This document shows, in pieces, positions 10,871-19,311 of a DNA stretch of 64,000 nucleotides. The position numbers and the translations under genes were made by a program. Source of the stretch: Icerya purchasi (Eukaryota; Arthropoda; Insecta; Hemiptera; Monophlebidae); the NCBI GenBank assembly GCA_039619475.1, contig CM077116.1:6992501-7056500 (forward strand), given 5' to 3'. The notes beneath the pieces were generated by a model. The model made no database searches. It was not told the origin of the DNA and saw nothing but the letters and a program-made list of their open reading frames with translations. How positions within the stretch are numbered: the stretch's first letter is position 1; each line of letters opens with the position of its first letter.

Positions 10871-13067
10871 TCCTCTGTGTAGTGAGTATATACGAGCCAC
10901 AGATGACAAAGAGAAAAGTTTGCTGCACTACATATATTGCGATCGTTGGAAAAAGTCACGTTTTTATTAAGAAACATTCATTTTCTCTGCGTTAAATATT
11001 AAGGAATTGGAGCAAAATAAGCCGGTAATAACTCCTGCTTCGATAAAACGTGCACTTAAAGCATCCTATCAATGTTTAAATGAATTTATTAAAGAAGCGG
11101 AAAAGCTCAAATACAAGCGAAAAAATAGAGATGAACAAATAAAAACTGTTAAATCAAATTATTCTCAGATAAATTTCTCACTTTTTTTTGTTTTTTTTTA
11201 CTTTTTTATTGGGCTTGTCAGCTACGGAAATCTCATTTTAAAACCTATTAGAAATTCTGCACTTTTCCGAACCTGCTTCATTGCTTCTTATCACATGCTA
11301 GGAATTCGTTTGGAATTCTCTCATGCCCGGAAATCTGTTTTTACTAAATATATTCAGGTGTGTTTCTTCCAACATACCTCAGAAGGTTTCCACTTTTAGC
11401 TGATGATCGGCCGGGCCCTGGAACGTTCACCTGGATAGGTACGTAATACATACCGTTTTTATTTGTTATTTCTTTAGTTACATTCAATATTGTACACAAT
11501 AAGAACCTCGACCGATGCGAAAACGCATTTTAGACTAGATTTTGTTCGACGCATTTCGACGAAAAGCATTTCTTCCGCGCGGTAAACCCTTTTTTGAGGT
11601 CGTGTTTACGCTATTTTCGTTTTCCTTCTGTAAGTAATCACACTCGACAAGCGTAAACCCGGTAGCAACTGGTCACCGCGATGCGTCATGCGTTGTATCT
11701 AACATTTGCTGCATTCGCCGTGTCGGCGCGAAACAGCAATTTGGCGCCCGATGATAGGACACGTTCGTTGTCGATTCTGGTTTGCAGTAAGCCGGTGAAA
11801 CCCGGAAGGCATCTTTATTAGGTAACGCCGGCGCATTCTCATCTTCCTATAGTGCACCTAAAGTGGGTCGCTTTGTCGAGAGCCAGTCTCGCCAATGAAT
11901 TTTACACTTCCCGACTGCTCGCTAGGCGCATAACTAAACTTTACACACTTGTTTTCCTAAAGACATTACTTTTTTTTTCCCCAATAACTTTTTCCGCGAA
12001 ACAAATTTTCTAAGAGCCGACCCGTCCCCGGTTTCGCATATACCTAACCTCTCAGTGTTTTATACGGCTTTTCGCAATTTCCCAACCTGTTTCCGTTCGT
12101 TGACTAGAAAAACTTTGCATTTTCAATAATCTCTCTCCTACTAACAACGTTCCGAAAAATGTTACGCCTCCGAGGCGGACTTTCCACTTCTTTTTTCGCT
12201 AACTTGCCTTTTCTCTCGCCAAACGGGTATTTTGCATCGGTGACATTTTCTTGTTTTCTTTTCTCATTCAACGTAGATTTTTTTTTTTCAAAGAGCGGCA
12301 GCGTCGTCGTCATCATTATCATCGCCGTACTAAAGTGAGTTGACTGTATTTTGTCGATGCATGGAATTTTTCAAACAAAGCTCGCTGCGCTTTACGGCTC
12401 GCAAATTCGCCGATAACGGTACGTAAGTGATAATCGATTTGACGTACGTTTAAAATGACTTAATCAATGCCGTTAAGGGATTCAGTTTTTCTCTGTTTTA
12501 TTGTATTTTACTCGATTTCCTCGTGTCGCCCTAATAGCTTTGTCTACATTTCGATTTGTTTGTGCCTTTGTAAGTATAATGCAATTTCCTATTTCCTATA
12601 ATTTGCGAGTTAACGTGTGTAAGGTTTTTAGATTTTAATCTTTTTTTTTACCCCATTGCAAATATAATGTGACTTACTTCGTGACAACTTCATGTTTTTT
12701 TTTTTTGTTTTTTGTTTTTTTTTTTTTTTTAATTATACTATAAACCCGCAAGAGACAAAAATAGACGAAAGACGACAGAGCCCGTCCTAAATAGTTTAAA
12801 AATTGTTTTTTTTTTGTTTTTTTTTTTTGCTATTTGTCCTTGTATTTCGTCGATGCAACGCAAGAAAACTATAAAAGAAAAATTTAAAAATTCAACGGTC
12901 GAAATTTTAAAAAAATCATATATACCGTAAGCTGCAAGAGAAAGAATTTGAAAATGGTCTACAGCCCCCCAAATCCACAATAATTTGTATTGTTTTTTTT
13001 TCCTGCTTTTTAATGGACGCGTGCATTCGTCGCATGAATGGAGAAGTACGAAGTCTATAATAACTAG
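10871..13067. other. Unassigned sequence with a CpG-rich patch
   Basis: No gene is recognised. The plus-strand frame at 11007-11399 starts with a basic, lysine-rich stretch but then runs through T-tracts and matches nothing I know. The part from about 11,500 to 12,450 is visibly richer in CG dinucleotides than the rest and could be an old regulatory region or an unmethylated stretch; this is inference. Long T-tracts occupy about 12,690-12,730 and 12,808-12,830. Confidence 0.5.
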
Positions 13068-13359
13068 ACAGTTAGCATGGGCGTCGCCAGCGGGGGGCAG
13101 GGGTGGCAGCTGCCCCCCCCTGGAGCCTTGGAACTTTTTAATCAACTGGCCATAATGAGTATTCACAGGCGCATAATCATGAACAATTTCCCAGAAACCC
13201 ACGAAAATTATGTTTTAATTAAGATTTTATTCTTGTTTAATAAAATATTAAGCCTTTAAAACTTATAAATTTTATTTTTTCTATAACTCATATCCTTTTT
13301 CTATCATCTTGCTCCCCCCCCCCCGTGGCCCATCGGCTGACGACGCCCTTGGCAGTTAG
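13068..13359 (-). mobile_element. hAT-type non-autonomous element, copy 2 (inverted relative to copy 1)
   Basis: The element spans 13076-13351 (276 bp) and is flanked by ACAGTTAG (13068-13075) and GCAGTTAG (13352-13359), an 8-bp target duplication with one mismatch. Its ends, CATGGGCGTCGCCAGC and (read inward on the other strand) CAAGGGCGTCGTCAGC, are those of copy 1, and the interior aligns with copy 1 throughout in the opposite orientation. It lacks the duplicated G-run unit found in copy 1. No transposase is encoded; an autonomous hAT elsewhere in the genome would have mobilised it. Confidence 0.9.
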
Positions 13360-13539
13360 TCTCTTAAATCGACGTATTTTCCTTCTTAGAATATAAGAGC
13401 CTACGAAATCTCGAGAACTGTAGCGTTTAAGATATCAAATTTTGGAAATTGTATGCACATCAGTTTGTAAAAAAAACCGAAAAAAGTCCCCAACCTATCA
13501 ATATCAGGAATGTGTATTTTGTCGTTTATCTAATCGACA

Positions 13540-13740
13540 TGAAAAATTTACAGAATTTTTAGCTCTTTTGTTATTCTGTTTTTGTCTGCATTATTCGTCT
13601 GCGTTCTTAAGTCATACATCTTCCTTTCGTTTTCGTTTTTCATTGGTTTCTTCTCCATATTGTCCGATTATATGTTTATTAAGTGTTCACCTCTTTCGAT
13701 CGAACGTTCTGATTTCTATTCCAATTTGCTGTGAACATAG
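13540..13740 (+). mobile_element. LINE family X, copy A, 5' part (C-terminal coding remnant, split by the Penelope structure)
   Basis: The translation in shifting frames gives KCSPLSIERSDFYSNLL (about 13,680-13,730), the counterpart of the C-terminal segment seen in copies B, D, F2 and G (CDADH.FF.CS.LS.ER). It stops abruptly where the left arm of the Penelope inverted repeat begins at 13,741. The matching 3' end reappears at about 15,800-15,903. The simplest reading is one LINE copy cut in two by a later insertion. Confidence 0.65.
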
Positions 13741-14600
13741 ACGATGCCGGTATATAAAAAAGTAACAAATAAAAGTCGATGACAAAAGTCGATTATTACA
13801 CAATGAAATATAAATTATGAAAAATTACTAAAAAAATAAAAATTAAAATATTTAAAAGTTTTAAAACATTTAAAAAAAAATTTTAAGCAATGTTTACATA
13901 AAAAAATATAAAAATTAAATTCAAATATAAATTAAAATCGCAAATGAACAAACTAAATCACACAATAAGTCGTCAGTATAAAAATTATATCAAATTACAG
14001 TTACATAAGAAAATAAACGGTTATTAAAAAATATTATTTAATATTTAAGGATTGAATCATCTGTATTCGGATAATTATGGTTGATGCAGGTTTTTTTAAA
14101 TTTGTTAATATAATAGCTTTCAGCAAAGTTTTAACATATTATAATTATTTATGTATTTTAAAATTTGTAGATCTGTATCAATGTTAAAGGTTAATTTATG
14201 TTTATTACTGATAATACGTTCGGCTATAGTGGATTTATCCGTATTTTATTGCATACGTATGTGTATTCTTTGTATATTATTTTAAAATTGCTCCTGGTTT
14301 GTCCAATATATGTATATTTTTTGGCATTTATTACGAGTTATTTTATAAATTCCAGATTGATTTAATTTATTATCATTATTATTATTGTTAATGTTGTTAA
14401 TATTAATTACTTTATTATATAAATTATTATCGGTAGCGTATGAGATTCTGAATAACGAATTAAGTGTATTAGTTATTTTATCTGTGTTGGGGTTATTAAA
14501 AGTAAATTTAATCCGTTTTTTTTTTTATTTCCATTAATATGTTTTTTTTATATATTTCTTTTTCTTAAAATATTTATTACATAAATTATCAATTAATTGA
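13741..14600 (-). repeat. Left arm of the long inverted repeat (PLE 3' half)
   Basis: It is the reverse complement of 14,842-15,687, with only scattered differences and a 13-base duplication (GTCGATGACAAAA type) near its outer end. In one stretch of roughly 110 bp I counted two substitutions. It stops short of the ribozyme-like motif that follows the right arm. Confidence 0.9.
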
Positions 14601-14841
14601 CTATGGAAATTATAGGATTTAGAGCTATTTGTTTTATAATAATTAGTTAATTTTGTTTTTCTATATGTAATAACGGTGTGTTATGTGGTCTATATGAGTA
14701 TGCTAAAAAAGGTGAAAATTTCTGTTTTATAGGATGATTAGAATGGTAATTAATAGTAATAGTAGATGGTGGTTTATTTTCTAAAATTGTTCTATTCTAA
14801 TATGTTATTATTTATAGTTAAAGTTAAATGTAGGAAATTAT

Positions 14842-15687
14842 TCAATTAATTGATAATTTATATAATAAATATTTTAAGAAAAAGAAATATATAAAAAAAC
14901 ATATTAATGGAAATAAAAAAAAAACGGATTAAATTTACTTTTAATAACCCCAACACAGATAAAATAACTAATACACTTAATTCGTTATTCAGAATCTCAT
15001 ACACTACCGATAATAATTTATATAATAAAGTAATTAATATTAACAACATTAACAATAATAATAATGATAATAAATTGAATCAATCTGGAATTTATAAAAT
15101 AACTCGTAATAAATGCCAAAAAATATACATATATTGGACAAACCAGGAGCAATTTTAAAATAATATACAAAGAATACACATACGTATGCAATAAAATACG
15201 GATAAATCCACTATAGCCGAACGTATTATCAGTAATAAACATAAATTAACCTTTAACATTGATACAGATCTACAAATTTTAAAATACATAAATAATTATA
15301 ATATGTTAAAACTTTGCTGAAAGCTATTATATTAACAAATTTAAAAAAACCTGCATCAACCATAATTATCCGAATACAGATGATTCAATCCTTAAATATT
15401 AAATAATATTTTTTAATAATCGTTTATTTTCTTATGCAACTGTAATTTGATATAATTTTTATACTGACGACTTATTGTGTGATTTAGTTTGTTCATTTGC
15501 GATTTTAATTTATATTTGAATTTAATTTTTATATTTTTTTATGTAAACATTGCTTAAAATTTTTTTTTTAAATGTTTTAAAACTTTTAAATATTTTAATT
15601 TGTTATTTTTTTAGTAATTTTTCGTAATTTATATTTCATTGTGTAATAATCGACTTTTTTCCGTTATTTTTTATATTCGGGCATCGT
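14842..15687 (+). repeat. Right arm of the long inverted repeat (PLE endonuclease and 3' region)
   Basis: It carries the GIY-YIG relic in the frame 14,907-15,155 and then the AT-rich 3' region of the element. It pairs with 13,741-14,600. A transcript through both arms would form a hairpin of about 850 bp with a 241-nt loop. Confidence 0.9.
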
Positions 15688-15716
15688 CTTTATTCAATTT
15701 ATATATTATAATAACT

Positions 15717-15754
15717 CCCGTGATCATGAAGCTTTGTCTTCGAAACACGTCGGG
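15717..15754 (+). ncRNA. Degenerate hammerhead-like motif of the PLE
   Basis: The 38 nt fold as an outer CCCG/CGGG stem enclosing TGATCAT, a GAAG/CTTC stem and then GAAAC. That order (outer stem, TGA-type box, short stem, GAAA) is like the hammerhead ribozymes that terminal regions of Penelope-like elements are known to carry. The first box departs from the canonical CTGANGA, so self-cleavage is doubtful. A second copy on the other strand at 56,641-56,678 has lost the GAAA. Confidence 0.4.
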
Positions 15755-15799
15755 TATTTAATATTAATTAAATACTTGATTTATATTGGTGTAAAAATT

Positions 15800-15904
15800 A
15801 CTTACTGTACAAAATATGACTAATTTATTTCCCTTTTTAACTGTTTCTGGGTGAAGGTTTCTAGTTGCCGAGTGCAATAAAAAAATAATAATAAAAAAAA
15901 AAAG
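15800..15904 (+). mobile_element. LINE family X, copy A, 3' end
   Basis: The sequence TTCTGGGTGAAGGTTTCTAG, then GTTGCC and an A-rich tail (about 15,877-15,903), matches the terminal segment of copy D (TTTGGGTGAAAGTCCTTGGT, then an A-rich tail, 33,370-33,422). This is the continuation of the part at 13,540-13,740 beyond the Penelope structure. Confidence 0.6.
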
Positions 15905-16560
15905 TAATTTCGGACGAGAGTGACTTCAATTATTTAGGCATTGATTAAAATGTAGCCGTCGACCCTCTTTGCTAGAGCTGCAGTTTCCAATGATAATTTT
16001 ATTAGAAGGGTTCCAGCTCACAATATTCTTCTTCCAACTAAATCCTGCCATCTTAGACTTTGGCACTCTGTTTGTTTCTCTTTTCGCTAATCCTAATTCC
16101 TTTTTTTACGCTCTTGATTAACCCTGTTCCATCTTCTCGGCCTTGGTTCTATGATTTCCCCAGTTTGCATCGGTTCATAATTACTGAACTATCTCGCCTC
16201 CGTTATTCGCATAGTCCCCTTCTTTCTTCTCTAAATCGCTTTTCCTTGGCTGCATTTCCCTTTTGTCCATTGGATCCTGAAGGTGGTTCCCAGTATGTTT
16301 GTGATGTGAATCACGTGTTCTTCAAGTGTTCTGGTTTATCTCGCGAGCGTGAGTTACTTTATTATCAACTTTTAAAGCCTGGTCTTCCTGCTCCTTTCAA
16401 TGTTATTTCTCTGCCTGTTCTCTCAGTTGTTTTTGTTCTAGAAATATTCCTTGATTCCATTGTCGATAAAATAAAAATATAGTTTCTATTCTGTTTCATG
16501 CCTCTCTTCCATTTTGCTGGGCTAATGCTCTCTGGTAGCAAATCCAAAGGGGGGGGGTTA
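15905..16560 (+). mobile_element. LINE family X, copy B (end of RNase H to 3' end)
   Basis: The start retains the last RNase H segment in broken frames (GI, a stop, NVAVD, then FARAAVSNDNFIRRVP). A longer frame follows (16,060-16,479) with LSRLRYSHSPLLSSLNRFSL, CDVNHVFFKCSGLSRERELL and the end LDSIVDKIKI. This is the C-terminal region after RNase H in RNase H-bearing LINEs; the C..H/C pattern is a zinc-knuckle remnant. The copy is 5' truncated and lies directly behind the tail of copy A in the same orientation. The coding strand is rich in C and T. The 3' end is AGCAAATCCAAAGGGG at about 16,538-16,557. Confidence 0.8.
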
Positions 16561-16795
16561 TTATCGAATGTTAGCTACCATTGAAAGGGCGATTAGAAGT
16601 TCGGTAAAGTCTCATTTAACATTTCTTTCGCTTACGTCATTCTGCTATCGGTTGGTTTTTTTTTTGTCGTTTCTTAGGCGATCTGATAGATGTGTCCTGT
16701 TCCGGAATCGGCTTCTAATGTTTTCATCGGTTCAGTGTTTATCGGTATCCCAGCTAATTAAACATCTAAAACTTCCACGGTAGATATGATTAAAA
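16561..16795. other. Unassigned spacer
   Basis: No feature recognised between LINE copy B and the palindrome; the frame at 16,568-16,780 is T-rich and without motifs. Confidence 0.5.
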
Positions 16796-16979
16796 AAATA
16801 ATTAACGGTAGACTCCATGATATAAAAATTCTTTTATTTCAACGCTCAACGTTTCGGACAGCTTACACCGACCATCATCCGAGTGCTCGCTTCTGATGAT
16901 GGTTAGTGTAAGCTGTCCGAAACTTTGAGCGTTAAAATAAATGAATTTTTATGACATGGTGTCTACCGTTAATTATTTT
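16796..16979. repeat. Near-perfect palindrome with hammerhead-like motifs on both strands
   Basis: Arms of about 84 bp (16,796-16,879 and 16,895-16,979) are inverted copies with few mismatches, around a 15-bp loop. Read outward from the loop on the plus strand the arm has CTGATGA (16,894-16,900). A possible stem II (GG..AG / CTGTCC) follows, then GAAAC (16,919-16,923) and TTTGAGCGTT, and finally AATAAA-like sequence. On the minus strand the same arm reads CGGATGA..GAAACGTTGAGCGTT; there AACG and CGTT can pair as the very short stem III known from Penelope-type hammerheads. Each arm has one damaging change: the plus arm in stem III, the minus arm in the CTGATGA box. It resembles paired Penelope terminal repeats without the coding part. 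Confidence 0.6.
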
Positions 16980-17710
16980 CCTAGTCCCAGATATCGTCTA
17001 GTTTGAAAATGCCGGAGATTTGAAAATTCGGCTGTTCCCATTATTACCGCTGTTCGTAATAATTTTTGCCTACCTGTCTAGCCTAAGCGTTACGTTTTTT
17101 TCGATTAAAAAAAAGTTATACGGACCAATGTAGGCGAACATTTCGGAAAGCATAAACGGAATCGGGAAAGAGATATGTAGTGTCAATCGGTACTTCCTAC
17201 TAAACTAACGTGTCCGTTTGTAACCGTTTTTTTTTTTTTTTCTTAATTAGTTTAACCATGTTTAAAACATCCCATCATTCCTTTTCTGCATTTGTTTCTT
17301 TCGTCTTCAGAGTTGCTATAATTCGTTTCGTATAAATGATAATTTGTATTCGCTCGTACTTTTCATTACTTATAAATGTATATAGTGCAGTTTATTGTTA
17401 AATTTTCATTAATATTACGAGTCTGCAAATCATGCTTCACGCAATCATCTTCGTGCTAAGCAAATAGTAGTAATGATAAAAAATATTATTATCTGTTTTA
17501 TTTAAAAAAAAAAAAAAGGGAAAAGAATTAGAATGTAACTCCCATTGAATAGTTTATTTGAAAAAATAAGTTTTCGTTAATATTGCATTTTAAAGAGTAC
17601 TAAATTTAAAATATTTGTCTTGCATTACACTGCGGATAGTTTTAGTAAATATTTTAATCCAAACTTATGTGTATATACATATATGCTTATATATGTAAAT
17701 GTATGTACAA
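16980..17710. other. Unassigned AT-rich sequence
   Basis: No gene recognised; contains T- and A-tracts (about 17,227-17,242 and 17,504-17,517). Confidence 0.5.
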
Positions 17711-18690
17711 GGTGTTCTAGGAACCTGCCCAGCTCTTTTAAAATTTAGAATATTTAGTAAGGTGAAACATTCAAAGCCTTGTTTTGGTAAATTAACTGGG
17801 TCATGTCGAAGGGAAATATTTTCGACTTCCGGCCACCACCGAAAGTAGCCGGTTCAGATCAGATTTAGTTTTCAAACAGAGTGTAATATTATATTATACG
17901 GATTCCAATTGTACCCTAAAAATAGTTTGTTTTTTTTTTTTTTAATATTTTCCCTGAAACCTTCGTTTTTAACAATCTCATTCTTGCTTGATGTGTAGGA
18001 AATAAATCTGACCGAAACGAATTATAATGTATTTGAACATTGAGACAGATCAGTTTTATTTAATATAACAAACGTTTAGACTGAGTTCCTCGTTGCGCAA
18101 TGCAAAAGCCAGAACTCTTGTCGGGGGCGAATCAACGGTTCGACGTAGCTGATAAATACCCGATAGTCCTGCATGATTCTATTTACCATATTCCTTTTCG
18201 TTTTAGATCTTTTCTTGTATACTATACTTTTTAACGTTTCCCATAAATAATAGTCGGAAACAGTTAAATTTAGCGAGCCAGGCGGATGATTTACTGGACC
18301 ACATTTGCCAATTCACCGCTTAGGAAACATTTCACTTAATCGGGTTCGGAACAATCTTGGTATACGCGAGTTGGACTTGGTATTGTTTAAACCAAAATCA
18401 TTCACTTCCATCGAGAGAAATATTTTGCAACAAAACTATGACTATTTTTTAGCAGTTTTAAATGTTTATTATCATTCGTGTTCCCATCGAAAAACGGGGG
18501 AATCGATGATGACCCTATTCTTAATAAGCCCGCAGACGACATTGACTTTCCAGATGTGTTGATTATCCACTCCTCTAAACAGCTCGGATTCGACAAGTTT
18601 CAACTGATAAAAAATTTTAAATATTCTTCAGCATAAATTCGACTGCTTTAATTTCCTAAATCCAATCCTTCTCCATCGTTATCGAAATTT
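17711..18690 (-). mobile_element. Mariner-like (IS630/Tc1 superfamily) transposase relic
   Basis: On the minus strand, in broken frames, it reads KVNVVCGLIKNRVI, then PPFFDGNTNDNKHLKLLKN (about 18,520-18,450). Next come FPKR, IGKCGPVNHPP and GSLNLTVSDYYLWETLKSIVYKKRS (about 18,320-18,220), then MVNRIMQDY. This is the catalytic half of an insect mariner-like transposase family in which RSPDLT..DFFLWG.LK..VY is conserved; here the proline of SPDLT has become leucine. The final acidic residue would be the D of DYYLW. The N-terminal DNA-binding part is not recognised. The low-coordinate end probably lies near GGTGTTCTAGGAAC (about 17,711), but I found no matching inverted end, so the boundaries are approximate. 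Confidence 0.7.
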
Positions 18691-19035
18691 TATTCGTAAC
18701 CCCCTTAGCTAAGTAGAATAACTTCATATTTTAAAATTTTATTATATTTTAATTAAATTACATTAAACGTATTAAAGAAAAAAAGTAGATAGTTAATTAA
18801 CTTTAATATATCATTATCGGTAGTGTCATTTTCCCTGAAACATGTCCTGTTCGCGTCGCTTGGATTGCTCCAGTGATAAATGATTTCTTTTTAGGTGTGT
18901 TAGAAAATTCTGGTATAAGGACGAATACTAGAATCGTCTGACTAAAAACTAGTAGGGTAAACTGATTTGTCGCTGTAAAATTTGCAAGAAACCAATTTTT
19001 GTTGCAAATTTCTGTTGTAAAGTCGCTTTTTTTAG

Positions 19036-19311
19036 TTAATAGCCGCAATGATAATCTTCATCGACTTCTTCCGTTTTGTTATTTCTTAGTATTTCAAGAA
19101 GCGACTCTTCATAGGAAAGGTCTTTCTGATTTTTATCATTACCACGGTTCCGTCTAGATAATGGTGTACACGCCTCAGAATTTTCGTCCTCTTCCTCCAC
19201 CGTAATATCAGTGTGCTCTTTGTCTATATCGTGACGGTGGGGCATAATTTCCATTCGTTTCTCTTGTTTACAATGTTGGCAAGAGGAATAATAACTGTTT
19301 TCGAAATACAT
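19036..19311 (-). other. Short acidic reading frame, possible BESS-motif remnant or exon
   Basis: The 91-residue frame starts MYFENSYYSS, has an acidic stretch (VEEEDENSE) and then YEESLLEILRNNK before EEVDEDYH. An acidic linker followed by DEDYHF is how the BESS motif begins in MADF-BESS proteins and in some proteins of PIF/Harbinger elements; here the frame leaves the pattern right after DEDYH and ends. The residue mix is more protein-like than that of neighbouring frames. No MADF domain is visible upstream. It could be an exon end, a transposon remnant or chance; no consensus splice donor follows directly. Confidence 0.3.

Larger units (their letters stand above)
13741..15790. mobile_element. 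Penelope-like element (PLE) in head-to-head inverted arrangement
   Basis: PLEs are retroelements whose protein joins a reverse transcriptase to a C-terminal GIY-YIG endonuclease. Two copies of the 3' half lie in opposite orientation: left arm 13,741-14,600 and right arm 14,842-15,687, separated by 241 bp. On the plus strand the right arm encodes QSGIYKI and, ten residues on, KIYIYWTNQ, the GIY and YIG motifs with the second glycine replaced by tyrosine (about 15,085-15,135). In other frames it continues with KSTIAE, FNIDTDLQILKYINNYNMLKL and similar PLE C-terminal sequence. The spacer, read on the minus strand, gives YHSNHPIKQKF and IKQIA, the end of the reverse transcriptase, continuous with the left arm. 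The right arm runs on through an AT-rich 3' region into a ribozyme-like motif at 15,717-15,754. Frameshifts and stops are shared by both arms. Confidence 0.85.

Noticed and set aside
11007..11399. Plus-strand frame of 130 residues beginning with a lysine-rich helix-like segment
   Set aside because: It passes into poly-phenylalanine from T-tracts and has no known relatives that I recognise.
12738..13202. Long minus-strand frame sharing residues with the frame at 2,896-3,090
   Set aside because: The shared protein sequence is the translation of the hAT-type element and its G-rich end; the rest is poly-lysine from T-tracts.
14219..15242. Asparagine- and isoleucine-rich frames in both orientations inside the inverted repeat
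   Set aside because: They are antisense shadows of the Penelope endonuclease relic.
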